NCBI GenBank assembly: GCA_949297805.1
Contig: CASFTG010000002.1
Span: 236,342-300,341 of the forward strand
Length of the DNA stretch: 64,000 nt
Source: an uncultured bacterium
GTDB taxonomy: Bacteria; Bacillota_I; Bacilli_A; RFN20; CAG-826
Direction: 5' to 3'
This document shows positions 17,869 through 31,047 of this stretch, in pieces. How positions within the stretch are numbered: the first letter of the stretch is position 1; the number at the start of each line of letters is the position of its first letter. Under the pieces are notes generated by a model. The model worked only from the letters and a program-made list of their open reading frames with translations, was not told where the DNA came from and made no database searches. The position numbers were made by a program, and so were the translations under genes.

Positions 17869-18323
17869 GCCATACCCCAACCCAGGTTAAGCAAGCCCAG
17901 AACAAGGTCCCGGCCTCAATCCGGGCTGGAAGGATACTTTTGCTTCTCTGCGGGTCGGCTTTCTTGCTCTTTGCTATCTTCAACTTAGTCGATTTTGGCT
18001 TACGCTGCGCTGGCCAATCCGGCAATCCCCACGACCCGTTCTCCTTGACCTGGACCATCGGGCTTCCCTTTATTTCGTTGTTTATGGTGGCTTCGGCCAT
18101 CGGGGCCTTCTCCTATGTTAAGGAGAAAGGACCTTTCATCTCCCTCGTCTCTTTGATGGCGATAATCTCCGCCCTCCTTTGCCTCATCGTTTTCGGTTTG
18201 GAGATCCGTTATCTGCTTAATAACGGGACTCTCTTCTCCTTGCATTTCGGTTATTTCGTTGAAGGGGTCTTCGCCTTCCTTTATTTCATCGGTTGGCTCT
18301 TGGCCAATAATTGGTTGGATTAG
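17865..18323 (+). CDS. Four-helix membrane protein, unknown function
   Basis: 152 residues with four hydrophobic segments at about 22-45, 63-84, 93-113 and 125-147. No motif recognised. GGAGGGG at 17854-17860 sits 5 bases before the ATG at 17865, which overlaps the preceding stop as ATGA; this start is preferred to one 18 bases earlier. It is followed after 2 bases by a tiny lipoprotein gene, so all three small membrane proteins are likely co-expressed. Confidence 0.7.
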   Translation: MSHTPTQVKQAQNKVPASIRAGRILLLLCGSAFLLFAIFNLVDFGLRCAGQSGNPHDPFSLTWTIGLPFISLFMVASAIGAFSYVKEKGPFISLVSLMAIISALLCLIVFGLEIRYLLNNGTLFSLHFGYFVEGVFAFLYFIGWLLANNWLD

Positions 18324-18325
18324 TT

Positions 18326-18478
18326 ATGAAAAAAGTATTGCTAATTATCTTGATGGGGTGCGGGCTTCTGCTTGCTTCCTGCTCATCGTCTTCAAACAAA
18401 AAGCCATCGGATTGCGATGGCAATGGGGTGTGCCATATCGGCGACAAGAACTTAAATTCCTACGTGTTCAATCGCTAG
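18326..18478 (+). CDS. Small lipoprotein, 50 residues
   Basis: The peptide starts MKKVLLIILMGCGLLLASC and has a clear lipobox LASC with predicted lipidation at Cys19, leaving a mature peptide of about 32 residues rich in Ser, Asn and Asp and containing two further Cys in CDGNGVCHIG. It starts 2 bases after the stop of the four-helix membrane protein. The last 11 bases overlap the convergent gene. No homologue recognised; the signal peptide is the main evidence that it is real. Confidence 0.65.
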   Translation: MKKVLLIILMGCGLLLASCSSSSNKKPSDCDGNGVCHIGDKNLNSYVFNR

Positions 18479-19130
18479 GCAGAACCGGCTTATCAGCCTT
18501 GATGTCGAGCTTTGACACCACGTCCTCGTTGGCGTTATACCCGGCGAGGCTTTTTTCATAAACCTTGACCGAACGGGAATGGATCATGAAGGTCCGGGAA
18601 AGATAGGCTTGGGCGCAGTAAAGATAATAGAGCCCGGCCACGAGCCAGAGGATGACTTCGATATACTCGGCCGCATGGGCCCAGACGAAGGTCGGCTCAT
18701 GGAGGACGGAGGGCCAATGGGACAAGAGGGTTATCCCGAAGACCTCGACGAAGAGCCCTTCTTCTTCCCAGTCAAAGGAGATAAATAATTCGCCAAAGGT
18801 GACGAAGGGGTTCCGTCCCCATTCCCCCGTCGCGAGGTTGGCAATCAAATAAATTATCAAGCCGACTAAGGCAATCAAAAACGGCGGGATTGAATCTTTG
18901 AAGAAGGCCCGGTTGTTTTTCTTAAACCCGAGTTTTCGGAAATCCTGGGTCGAGTTGACGACGTGGGTTTTAGCGACGTCATACATCATCGAATCGGCCC
19001 GTTTGGCCTGGGCCATCATGGTATGGCGGACCGCCACCCCGATTAAGCCAAGGATCAAGAATAAGATAATGGCGATGACGATGGCGATGACGAAGGCCCG
19101 CTTATCGGTCTCGGAAAGGAGGAAGTTCAT
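18468..19130 (-). CDS. Membrane protein, unknown function
   Basis: 220 residues with hydrophobic segments at about 12-33, 82-103, 130-150 and 165-185. No family recognised. The ATG overlaps the upstream stop as ATGA and is preceded by AAGGAGGTG, a strong ribosome site. It is the last gene of a three-gene minus-strand operon of membrane proteins (20598 to 18468). The 3' end overlaps the convergent small lipoprotein by 11 bases. Confidence 0.7.
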   Translation of the reverse strand: MNFLLSETDKRAFVIAIVIAIILFLILGLIGVAVRHTMMAQAKRADSMMYDVAKTHVVNSTQDFRKLGFKKNNRAFFKDSIPPFLIALVGLIIYLIANLATGEWGRNPFVTFGELFISFDWEEEGLFVEVFGITLLSHWPSVLHEPTFVWAHAAEYIEVILWLVAGLYYLYCAQAYLSRTFMIHSRSVKVYEKSLAGYNANEDVVSKLDIKADKPVLPSD

Positions 19131-19699
19131 TTGTTCACCTCCTTATCGGAGGGGAATTGGGCGAGGTCAAGCGGTTTAACCTCGACCACCTCCGGGGTCG
19201 GCTGGGTTGGAATCTGATTGACGACTGGATTCGGAATCTGGACGGGCTCAGGACTGGGTATTTGGGTCATATCCGGATTGGGGATGACGGTCGGTTGAGG
19301 GTTAGCCGGCTGATAATTGGGCAGACTTGTTCCGGGCATCATCCCTTGGTTGTAATAAGGGTTATTCGGCAGCCCCGGGACCGGCGGCACCCCCGGCATC
19401 ATCGGGGCACCGGAATAGAAGTTTTGTTGAACGTAAACCGTTTGCGGGCTCGCTTGTTTGTTTTCTTCGCCTTCCCCGTTGGCCTTATCGATGGCTTTTT
19501 GATAGATGGCCATGGCTTTCTTCTCTTCTGGGAAGAGGGGGAAGAGCTTCTCGCCTTTGAAGAAGTTGACGATCATGATGACGAATTGGATAAGGAAATT
19601 GAAAACCCCGTAGACCGCGAGCAGCCCACAGGCGAGGAGGATTAAGGGGACGAGGAGGAACCAAACGATCCCGAGCCCGAATTCGCGCAGGATTTTCAT
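19127..19699 (-). CDS. Two-helix membrane protein with proline-rich tail
   Basis: 190 residues. Two hydrophobic segments lie in the first 45 residues. After a KAIDKANGEGEENK stretch comes a tail of about 100 residues rich in Pro, Asn and Gln with repeated IPNP/IPSP units about ten residues apart, ending in an acidic KPLDLAQFPSDKEVNK-type tail. Proline-rich tails of this sort often span a wall or serve as a docking segment; that is inference. It overlaps the genes on both sides by 4 bases. Confidence 0.68.
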   Translation of the reverse strand: MKILREFGLGIVWFLLVPLILLACGLLAVYGVFNFLIQFVIMIVNFFKGEKLFPLFPEEKKAMAIYQKAIDKANGEGEENKQASPQTVYVQQNFYSGAPMMPGVPPVPGLPNNPYYNQGMMPGTSLPNYQPANPQPTVIPNPDMTQIPSPEPVQIPNPVVNQIPTQPTPEVVEVKPLDLAQFPSDKEVNK

Positions 19700-20598
19700 G
19701 CCGATTTATTGTAAAGCCTATTAGGCTTCCCCTCAACTTTTCTTAGGCCGAATATCGTTAGACTGAGGAATGGCAGGGCCAGGACCAAAGGCTTGGATAA
19801 GGCTGGGTAATATTGGTATAAGCCAGCCGAGGCGAGGGCTAGGGTGATGGCCGATCCCAAGGCTAACCATCTCCGGACCCGTCCTTTGATAATGGTCGGA
19901 AAGCCATAAAGGGATAAGTAGAGCCCGAAGCCTAAGAAAAGATAGGCGGCGGGGATGGAAGCAAAGGGAAGGGAAAAAGAAAGTAGCAGCGATACCATCC
20001 CAATTAGCAAGACGAGATTATGGAATTCGTCCCCTTGATGGGTCGGGAGTTTCAATCGGCTTTGGTTAGCAAGCAAGAAGATATTCGATATCCCGACTTG
20101 TCCAAGGCAATAGGCGAAGGCGAATAGAGGAAAGAAAGTCAGGGCTTTTTGATGATCAAGCGAGAGCAAATCGGCCAAAGAGACGACCATATCAAGGCCA
20201 TATATCCCCTTGATTATGAATAGGCTTAGATACAGGAGCAAGGTCTCAAGCAAAGCTGAGAGGAAAACCGTGATCGCCGTCCCGAGCCGTAACCGCATGC
20301 CATAGCCAAAGATTAGGCCGCAGTAGAGGGCGGGCAGCAGGAAGAAGATGACCGATTGCCAATCGGCGATCCCGATTAAGGGGCAAAGGATGGTGGCCGC
20401 CACCCCGAAGGCTAAGACGTATTTCCCTTGGCAAAGGAAAGAGAGGGCGCTGGAAAATAGAGGCAAGGCCAAGCAAAGGAGCAAGCCGAATAGGGGAAGA
20501 TAGGCGATGGCGAGGCTCGCTAAGGCGAAAAGAGCCAAGGTCAAGGCGGCATAGGCGACGTTTTCCGCCGGGGTTTTCCTAGGGGTGAAAATAGCCAC
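19696..20598 (-). CDS. Polytopic membrane protein (possible DUF2232/YybS-like)
   Basis: 300 residues with eight or nine hydrophobic segments and an even distribution over the chain. Topology and size resemble the YybS/DUF2232 group, but no signature motif was identified, so the label is tentative. The start is GTG at 20598, preceded at 6 bases by TATAGT (minus strand, 20610-20605), a leaderless layout. First gene of a three-gene operon with 4-base overlaps. Confidence 0.65.
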   Translation of the reverse strand: MAIFTPRKTPAENVAYAALTLALFALASLAIAYLPLFGLLLCLALPLFSSALSFLCQGKYVLAFGVAATILCPLIGIADWQSVIFFLLPALYCGLIFGYGMRLRLGTAITVFLSALLETLLLYLSLFIIKGIYGLDMVVSLADLLSLDHQKALTFFPLFAFAYCLGQVGISNIFLLANQSRLKLPTHQGDEFHNLVLLIGMVSLLLSFSLPFASIPAAYLFLGFGLYLSLYGFPTIIKGRVRRWLALGSAITLALASAGLYQYYPALSKPLVLALPFLSLTIFGLRKVEGKPNRLYNKSA

Positions 20599-20775
20599 GG
20601 CTAAACTATACCCGATTTCCTTAATTTTTAACTAAGATATCCGTCTTTTGCAGGCTTTCTTAATGTTTTGGAAAGGCAATTCTAACGAGCGCTTCATCCG
20701 ATAGAGACGTTTAGCGAAACATTTGGCTTTTCCTTATTCATAAGGAAAGGGAGGAAGGCTAAAATATACGGGCAC
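20599..20775. promoter_or_regulatory. Divergent intergenic region with two -10 elements and an inverted repeat
   Basis: This 177-base gap separates the minus-strand membrane-protein operon from pcrA. It holds TATAGT on the minus strand (20610-20605) and TAAAAT on the plus strand (20760-20765, 10 bases before the pcrA ATG). A perfect inverted repeat TTTCCTTAT-TC-ATAAGGAAA (20729-20748) lies where the pcrA -35 should be and looks like an operator. No gene is seen in the gap. Confidence 0.5.
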
Positions 20776-25022
<4,247 letters not shown>

Positions 25023-25026
25023 TGTG

Positions 25027-25032
25027 TATACT
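25027..25032 (+). promoter_or_regulatory. Internal -10 upstream of gatC
   Basis: TGTGTATACT is an extended -10 (TATACT at 25027-25032) just after the ligA stop and 11 bases before the gatC ATG. It would give gatCAB their own near-leaderless transcript in addition to read-through from pcrA-ligA. Confidence 0.4.
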
Positions 25033-25043
25033 AAGGAACGCTT

Positions 25044-25340
25044 ATGAAGACGATAACCAAAGATGTGTTGATCGATGCGGCCCACCGGCTGATGTTCGAT
25101 ATGTCGAGTGAGGAATACGATACCTTGCTCGAGGAGTTCAAGATTTTGACCAAACAAATGGAGACGATCGGGAAGATCGAAGGGCTCGATGATTATGAGC
25201 CGATGACCTTCCCCTTCGATTGCCATACCGATGTCCTCCGGGAGGATATCCCCGAGACCCCGTTATCGACCGAAGAGGCCTTGAAGAATGCCGGCTCGGT
25301 CATGGACAACCAAATCAAATTGCCAAAGGTGGTGGGATAA
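25044..25340 (+). CDS. gatC: Aspartyl/glutamyl-tRNA amidotransferase subunit C
   Basis: 98 residues, the usual length. GatC wraps around GatA and GatB and stabilises the amidotransferase. The pattern of an N-terminal helix pair with DMSSEEYDTLLEEFK and the late DVLREDIPE segment matches the family. It is followed one base after its stop by gatA and then gatB, the normal gatCAB order. Confidence 0.9.
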   Translation: MKTITKDVLIDAAHRLMFDMSSEEYDTLLEEFKILTKQMETIGKIEGLDDYEPMTFPFDCHTDVLREDIPETPLSTEEALKNAGSVMDNQIKLPKVVG

Positions 25341-25341
25341 G

Positions 25342-26811
25342 ATGCGTTACCTCGATAAACCGATCGCCGCGATCCATGCGGCGCTGCAAAATAAGGAAGT
25401 CACCCCGTATCAATTGCTACTAGAGGCCAAAGAAAGAATCGAAGCCAATGACTGCAATGCCTATGAACGCTTAACCATTCCTAGCGAAGAAGAGCTGATG
25501 AAGGAGCTTGGCCCCTTCGAGGACGATAACCTCCTTTATGGTATCCCCTATGTCTGCAAGGATAACTTCTCGACCAAGGGGATCGAGACGACCGCCTCGT
25601 CCAACGTGTTAAATGGCTATGTGCCGGTTTTCGACGCGACGGTGGTGCAAAAACTTAAGGACAAGAAAGCGGTTATGCTCGGCAAGACCACCTTGGATGA
25701 ACTCGCCATGGGTGGAACCGGGACCACCGGCCATAAGGGCATCACCTATAACCCCTTTGATCCTTCGAAGAAACGGATGGTCGGGGGTTCGTCCTGCGGG
25801 TCAGCCGCCGCCTTGGCGAATGGGGATTGCTGCTTCGCCACCGGTTCTGACACCGGCGACTCGGTCCGGAAGCCAGCCTCTTTAGCCGGCCTAGTCGGCT
25901 TTAAGCCCACTTGGGGTCGAATCTCCCGTTATGGGCTTTTCCCCTTCGCCCCGTCTTTAGACCACGTCGGCTACTTCACTCATTATGTGGAAGATGCCGC
26001 CATCTTACTCAATGTTTTGGCGGGCCATGATGATATGGATTTCACTTCTTCTTACGTCCCGACCGAGGACTATACCGCCCATCTTCATGATGGGTTAAAA
26101 GGAAAGAAGTTCGCCGTTATCAAAGAGATCATCGATTCGGTCGATGATAGCTATAACAAAGCGAAGTTCTTTGCTTTGATCAAGAAGATTGAGGACGAAG
26201 GAGGAACGGTCGAATACGTTGAGTTCGGGGAAGAGTTGCTCCGCTCGATCTATGCGACCTATATCGTCATCTCCTGCGCCGAGGCGACCAGTAACGACGC
26301 CAACCTCGACGGGATTAAGTTCGGTCCCTATTATGGGGGTAACTCATATCAGGAAGTGATGATGAACGCGAGAACCAAAGGGTTCAGCGAACTTATTAAG
26401 CGCCGCTTCGTCATTGGCTCGTTTGCCTTGATGAAAGAAAATCAGGAAGACCTCTTCTTGCGGGCCCAGCGGAACCGGGCGAAAATCGTTGAGAAAACGA
26501 ATGAGATATTGGCGAATTGCGACGCGATTCTCGTCCCGGCCGCCCCTTCGATCGCCAGCGAATTCGCGCAAAGCTCGGATAAATTATCCAGCGAATACTT
26601 AATCGCCGATAACCATCTGGCTTTAGGCAATTTTGCCGGCCTCCCCTCAATCACCGTGCCTTTGGCTTTAGAAAACGGGATGCCGCTTGGCATCAATTTG
26701 ATGTCGAAGGCCTTCACCGAAGCGAGCCTCTTATCCTTAGCCCAGTCGATTGAGGATATCACCGGCCTCGGCGGCTTAAGCGTTGCTAACCCGAAGGAGG
26801 GCAATTTATGA
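25342..26811 (+). CDS. gatA: Glutamyl-tRNA(Gln) amidotransferase subunit A
   Basis: 489 residues, amidase signature family. The Ser-cisSer-Lys triad is visible: Lys73 in VCKDNF, Ser150 in VGGSSCGSA and Ser174 in GSDTGDSVRKPAS. The last motif has Asp where many GatA proteins have Gly (TGGS), a variant I associate with Mollicutes-like sequences. It hydrolyses glutamine and channels ammonia to GatB. The ATG at 25342 matches the family N-terminus; an earlier in-frame start lies inside gatC. Confidence 0.95.
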   Translation: MRYLDKPIAAIHAALQNKEVTPYQLLLEAKERIEANDCNAYERLTIPSEEELMKELGPFEDDNLLYGIPYVCKDNFSTKGIETTASSNVLNGYVPVFDATVVQKLKDKKAVMLGKTTLDELAMGGTGTTGHKGITYNPFDPSKKRMVGGSSCGSAAALANGDCCFATGSDTGDSVRKPASLAGLVGFKPTWGRISRYGLFPFAPSLDHVGYFTHYVEDAAILLNVLAGHDDMDFTSSYVPTEDYTAHLHDGLKGKKFAVIKEIIDSVDDSYNKAKFFALIKKIEDEGGTVEYVEFGEELLRSIYATYIVISCAEATSNDANLDGIKFGPYYGGNSYQEVMMNARTKGFSELIKRRFVIGSFALMKENQEDLFLRAQRNRAKIVEKTNEILANCDAILVPAAPSIASEFAQSSDKLSSEYLIADNHLALGNFAGLPSITVPLALENGMPLGINLMSKAFTEASLLSLAQSIEDITGLGGLSVANPKEGNL

Positions 26812-28238
26812 ATTTCGAACCGGTTATCGGACTGGAAATCCACGTCCAGATGAAGACGAAGTCGAAGATGTTCTCCGGCTCGCCCAATTCCTTCTCCCAT
26901 ACCCCCAATAGCGAAGTCACCCCCTTCGATATGGCTTTCCCTGGCACCATGCCCCGGGTCAATAAGCAGGCGGTGATTAATGCCATTCGAGTGGCTAACG
27001 CCCTCCATATGGAGATTGACCCTATTATTCGCTTCGACCGAAAGAACTATTTCTACGCCGACCTTCCCAAGGGATTTCAAATCACTCAGCAATTTCATCC
27101 GATTGGGAAAAATGGATATTTGGATATCCTTGATGAGAACGGTAATACCAAGCGGATTCGAATTGAACGGATCCATATGGAGGAGGATACTTGCAAGCAA
27201 CTCCATTTCCCCGATTGCTCCTTATTGGATTACAACCGGGCCGGGACCCCGTTAGTCGAGATCGTCTCGATGCCGGATATCCGTTCCGGGACCGAGGCGA
27301 TGCATTATGTCGAAGCGATCCGCAATATCGTTGTGTATTCGCTTTCAAGCGATGGCAAGATGGAGGAAGGGTCGCTCCGGTGCGACGTTAACGTCTCCTT
27401 ACGCCCCTTTGGCTCCGATAAATTCGGGACCAAGGTTGAACTTAAGAACCTTAACTCGATTAAGAACATCGAGCAGGCTCTTGATTATGAGATCGCCCGC
27501 CAGTCGGCTTGTCTCTTATCCAATACGCCCATCCAGCAGGAGACCCGTCGGTTCGACGAAGGAAGCGGCAAAACCGTCCTCATGCGGGTGAAAACCGATG
27601 CCGTCGACTATAAATACTTCCCCGAGCCGAACATCGCCCCGATTCAATTAAGCGAAGCCTTCATCGAGGAGGCCATCAATACTTGCCCCGAGCTTTATGA
27701 TTCGAAGAAGACCCGTTATCTCGCTTACGGGCTGCCGGAGAAAGATATCGAGATCATCCTCTCTTCCTTGGATTCGGCCCTCTATTTCGAAAAAGCCATC
27801 CAAGGCGGGAATTACGTTAAGACCATCGCCAACTTCCTGATTGTCGAGATCAACTCGTATCTGAATAAGAACGGGATCTCCATCAAGGAACTGAAGTTAT
27901 CGCCTGAGCATCTACGGGATATCGCCGCCTATCAAGAGGAAGGGTATTCCCATAAGCAATGCGCCGACATCCTCTTCTATTGTTTAGAACAAGAGGACTG
28001 CTCGCCTTCGGAGGCTAAGTCGGCTTTGAAGGTCGAGAAGCAAATCAGCGACGATGGGGCGATCCGGGAACTGGTCAAACAGGTCCTCGAGGCCAATCCC
28101 CAATCGATCGAGGATTATAAAAACGGCAAAGGCCGGGCGGTCGGCTTCTTGATCGGCCAGGCGATGAAGCTTTCCAAAGGGAAGGCTAACCCCCAAGCCG
28201 TCAGCAAGATAATGAATGAGGAATTAGCCAAGAAATGA
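26808..28238 (+). CDS. gatB: Aspartyl/glutamyl-tRNA amidotransferase subunit B
   Basis: 476 residues. The FEPVIGLEIHVQMKTKSKMF start and the GSLRCDVNVSLRP and KVELKNLNSIKN segments are diagnostic for GatB, the kinase/transamidase subunit that activates Glu-tRNA(Gln). The C-terminal YqeY-like tail (about 330-476) binds tRNA. ATGA overlap with gatA. Since asnS is present, conversion of Glu-tRNA(Gln) is its likely essential task; the asparagine role is probably dispensable. Confidence 0.96.
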   Translation: MNFEPVIGLEIHVQMKTKSKMFSGSPNSFSHTPNSEVTPFDMAFPGTMPRVNKQAVINAIRVANALHMEIDPIIRFDRKNYFYADLPKGFQITQQFHPIGKNGYLDILDENGNTKRIRIERIHMEEDTCKQLHFPDCSLLDYNRAGTPLVEIVSMPDIRSGTEAMHYVEAIRNIVVYSLSSDGKMEEGSLRCDVNVSLRPFGSDKFGTKVELKNLNSIKNIEQALDYEIARQSACLLSNTPIQQETRRFDEGSGKTVLMRVKTDAVDYKYFPEPNIAPIQLSEAFIEEAINTCPELYDSKKTRYLAYGLPEKDIEIILSSLDSALYFEKAIQGGNYVKTIANFLIVEINSYLNKNGISIKELKLSPEHLRDIAAYQEEGYSHKQCADILFYCLEQEDCSPSEAKSALKVEKQISDDGAIRELVKQVLEANPQSIEDYKNGKGRAVGFLIGQAMKLSKGKANPQAVSKIMNEELAKK

Positions 28239-28981
28239 AGAAAGAGATTGGGGATTTGCAAGCCTATTTGAAGAAAGTCGCCTCTTTCTCCTTGCCTAAA
28301 TACAAAGAACTCCCTTCGGTGGAGCTATATATGGAGCAAGTCCTCAATTTCATCAACGGGGCTTTAACTGACCTCACTCCGGCGGGGGAGAAGGCTTTGA
28401 CGTCCTTCATGGTCAATAACTACGTCAAGGCCAAGATGATCTCGACCCCGACGAAGAAGAAGTACTCGAGGGATCAAATCGGCTATCTGATGGCGATTTG
28501 CCTTATGAAGTCGACTTTGTCGATGGGCGATATCGCGGTTTTGCTCGAACATGAAGCCGGGATCTCGGTCGAGAAGGAACGGGTCTATTCGTTCTTTTGC
28601 GAACTTGAGACCTCGATCCTTTCTGAGACGGCCAAGAAGACCATGCCCCGGGTCGACGAGGTTTCTCGCCGCCTCAAAAGCGAATCCAGCCGGAAGAATA
28701 AGCAAGCCGAGGACAACGCGATCAATGCCCTCGCTTTATTGGCCCTTCGCTTGTCTATTCAAGCCCAAGCGAATAAACTTTTAAGTGATTTCATCATCGA
28801 TGTCTTGCGCAAGTCATCCCGGAGCGAAGAGGCCTATTCGATCGAGACTTATCCTACCACTAAGGAAGCCAAGCACGAGGCGGCCTTAGGCAAAGTCGAA
28901 GCCAAGCGACTCGCCGAGGCGAAGCAGGCGCCGAAGAGTAATAAAAAGGAGAAGAAATCCAAAAAGGAGAAAAAAGCATGA
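28235..28981 (+). CDS. DUF1836 family protein, putative regulator
   Basis: 248 residues. Residues about 18-130 match DUF1836: LPSVELYMEQVLNFIN, LTSFMVNNYVKAKMI, then TKKKYSRDQIGYLMAICLMKSTLSM. This family carries a MerR/HTH-like fold and is considered a DNA-binding regulator, targets unknown. The last 25 residues are almost all Lys, Glu, Ala and Ser (KSNKKEKKSKKEKK), a basic tail possibly contacting nucleic acid. It overlaps gatB and galE by 4 bases each, so it is deep inside an operon. Confidence 0.8.
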   Translation: MKKEIGDLQAYLKKVASFSLPKYKELPSVELYMEQVLNFINGALTDLTPAGEKALTSFMVNNYVKAKMISTPTKKKYSRDQIGYLMAICLMKSTLSMGDIAVLLEHEAGISVEKERVYSFFCELETSILSETAKKTMPRVDEVSRRLKSESSRKNKQAEDNAINALALLALRLSIQAQANKLLSDFIIDVLRKSSRSEEAYSIETYPTTKEAKHEAALGKVEAKRLAEAKQAPKSNKKEKKSKKEKKA

Positions 28982-29988
28982 GGATTCTCGTCACTGGAGG
29001 GACCGGGTTCATCGGTTCTGAAACCGTCGTCGAATTGATCAAGAACGGTTATGAGGCTATCATCGTCGACAACTTGTCGAATTCGAAATCGGCCGTCGTC
29101 GACCGGATCGAAACCATCACCGGCACCCGCCCGGTGTTCTATGAAGCCGATTGCTGCGACCTCGCGGATTTTGAGGAAGTCTTCAAAAAAGAGAAGATCG
29201 ATGCCGTCATCCACTTCGCCGGTTTAAAGGCGGTCGGGGAATCGGTCCATAAGCCGGTCGAATACTACTCCAACAACCTCATCTCGACCTGCAACCTCTT
29301 AAAACTGATGAAGAAGTACGGGGTTCATAACATCGTCTTCTCCAGCTCGGCCACCGTCTATGGGGTTCCCAAGCATGTGCCGCTTTACGAAACCGACCCG
29401 GTCGAATCGGCCACCAACCCCTATGGGGAGACGAAAGTCATGATCGAGCGGATACTTGAGGATGCCTGCAAGGCCGATAAAGAACTCAATGCCGCCCTCC
29501 TCCGTTATTTCAATCCGATTGGGGCCCATCCCTCGGGATTGCTGGGCGAAGACCCCAACGGCATCCCCAATAACCTCATGCCCTATATCACCCAAGTCGC
29601 CATCGGTAAACTCGATCACCTTCGGGTTTATGGCGATACTTATCCGACCCCCGATGGAACCGGGATCCGGGATTATATCCATGTCGTCGATTTAGCCAAA
29701 GGGCATGTGGCGACCATTAAAAAACTCATCACCAATCCGGGCTTAGTCATCTATAACCTTGGGACCGGGAAAGGCACTTCGGTCCTCGAGATGGTCAAGG
29801 CTTTTGAAGAAGCGACCGGGGTCCATATCCCCTATACCATCGAAGGGGTCCGGGCCGGCGACGTGGCGGAGAATTACGCCAATTGCGATAAAGCTTACAA
29901 GGAACTCGGCTGGAAGGCGGAATTGACCGTCTTCGATGCCTGCCGTGATGCCTATAACTTTCAAAAGAAGAACCCCAACGGGATTTAA
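28978..29988 (+). CDS. galE: UDP-glucose 4-epimerase
   Basis: 336 residues, extended SDR family. The NAD loop GGTGFIGSETV is at 7-17, followed by HFAGLKAVGESV, the catalytic SSATVYG Ser and the YxxxK at YGETK. A late DGTGIRDYIHVVDLAKGHV is diagnostic for GalE. It interconverts UDP-Glc and UDP-Gal (some members also the N-acetyl sugars), supplying the polysaccharide genes. Overlaps the DUF1836 gene by 4 bases. Confidence 0.94.
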   Translation: MRILVTGGTGFIGSETVVELIKNGYEAIIVDNLSNSKSAVVDRIETITGTRPVFYEADCCDLADFEEVFKKEKIDAVIHFAGLKAVGESVHKPVEYYSNNLISTCNLLKLMKKYGVHNIVFSSSATVYGVPKHVPLYETDPVESATNPYGETKVMIERILEDACKADKELNAALLRYFNPIGAHPSGLLGEDPNGIPNNLMPYITQVAIGKLDHLRVYGDTYPTPDGTGIRDYIHVVDLAKGHVATIKKLITNPGLVIYNLGTGKGTSVLEMVKAFEEATGVHIPYTIEGVRAGDVAENYANCDKAYKELGWKAELTVFDACRDAYNFQKKNPNGI

Positions 29989-29997
29989 GGAGCGACC

Positions 29998-30900
29998 ATG
30001 ACCAAGACCTTCGAAGTGACTCTTCCTAGCGGCGAGACCTTAAAAGGGCGGCGCTACGAGAAAAAGGACGCCAGCCAAGTCCTCTGCCTCATCACCGGGA
30101 TGTGTGAGCATTCCCTCCGTTACGATGACTTCGCCAAGTTCCTCAATAAGAACGGGATTGAGGTGTATGTCCTCGACGCCTTCGGCCAAGGGTTAAACGC
30201 CGAATCCGAAGCCGACCTCCAAATCTGGCCCGAAGATGGCTTTGAGAAAAACGTCGATGGGCTCGAGGCGATGATTCAATTAGCCTCGAAGTCGGGCCTC
30301 CCCATCACTTTGATGGGTCATTCGATGGGCTCGTTCATGGTTCAGCGTTATTTGGAACGCTACCCCGGCCACGTCAAGAAAGCCATCCTCTGCGGCTCCA
30401 ACGGTGGTCAACTAGGCTTGATGAAGTTAGCCAATTTCGTCGGCAAGCTCCTCATCAATAAGAAAAACTGGAAGAAGCCGATCAAACTCATCACCAACTT
30501 AGCCTTTGGCCCCTATGTCAAAGGGGCGGCTTCGGCCAAGACCGAATTCGATTGGCTTTCCTATAATGAGGCCAATGTCCAAGCCTATATCGCCGATCCC
30601 TACTGCGGCGCCCCCAACACCGGCTCCTTCTGGAAAGGGTTCTTCGCGGGCATGGTCAAAATCTGGGACAAGAAGGAAATGGCCAAATTGGTCCCGACTG
30701 AGGTCCTTATCATCTCGGGTAAGGAAGATCCGGTGGGGCAATTCGGGTCCGGTCTGCTTTGGCTCCGCGATGCTTATAAAGCACGGGGGCTGAAGGTCGT
30801 CCTCCACCTCTATTCCAATATGCGGCATGAGGTGCTTAACGAAGACAACAAGCAGGAAGTCTACGATGACGTCCTCCGCTTCCTAGTCGAAGGGAAGTAA
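29998..30900 (+). CDS. Alpha/beta hydrolase, monoacylglycerol lipase-like
   Basis: 300 residues. Nucleophile elbow GHSMGS with Ser109, acid in ISGKEDPVG, and His in MRHEVLNE complete a catalytic triad typical of the monoacylglycerol lipase/lysophospholipase group (Hydrolase_4). No signal peptide, so it acts in the cytoplasm or at the inner membrane face on lipid esters; the exact substrate is unknown. AAGGAGCG is at 29989-29996, 2 bases before ATG. It is the last gene of the pcrA-to-lipase run and is followed by a terminator. Confidence 0.85.
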   Translation: MTKTFEVTLPSGETLKGRRYEKKDASQVLCLITGMCEHSLRYDDFAKFLNKNGIEVYVLDAFGQGLNAESEADLQIWPEDGFEKNVDGLEAMIQLASKSGLPITLMGHSMGSFMVQRYLERYPGHVKKAILCGSNGGQLGLMKLANFVGKLLINKKNWKKPIKLITNLAFGPYVKGAASAKTEFDWLSYNEANVQAYIADPYCGAPNTGSFWKGFFAGMVKIWDKKEMAKLVPTEVLIISGKEDPVGQFGSGLLWLRDAYKARGLKVVLHLYSNMRHEVLNEDNKQEVYDDVLRFLVEGK

Positions 30901-30907
30901 AGATAAC

Positions 30908-30937
30908 GGCGCCTATCCAATGGGTGCCTTTTATCTA
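30908..30937 (+). terminator. Rho-independent terminator after the lipase gene
   Basis: GGCGCC and GGTGCC (one G-U pair) form a stem around the loop TATCCAATG and are followed by TTTTAT. It closes the long pcrA-ligA-gatCAB-galE-lipase region. Confidence 0.6.
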
Positions 30938-30948
30938 ATCCAATAAGC

Positions 30949-30959
30949 GCCAAATTGGC
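30949..30959. promoter_or_regulatory. Palindrome upstream of the beta-fructosidase gene (possible operator)
   Basis: GCCAAATTGGC is a perfect 11-base palindrome 89 bases before the GH32 ATG. It lies in a 147-base intergenic gap that otherwise holds only the terminator. Sugar-responsive LacI-type repressors often use such sites; a second palindrome lies just after the GH32 gene. The assignment is inference. Confidence 0.3.
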
Positions 30960-31047
30960 AGTTAACAGGTATCATCTAGTAGCAAAATGGCATTTCCCAT
31001 TAGTTGGTGCCTACTCATGACATCAAACTTTACGGAGAGACAGAAAA

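Noticed and set aside
19157..19645. 162-residue frame antisense to the proline-rich membrane protein
   Set aside because: Composition is the mirror of a Pro-rich tail; no start signals.
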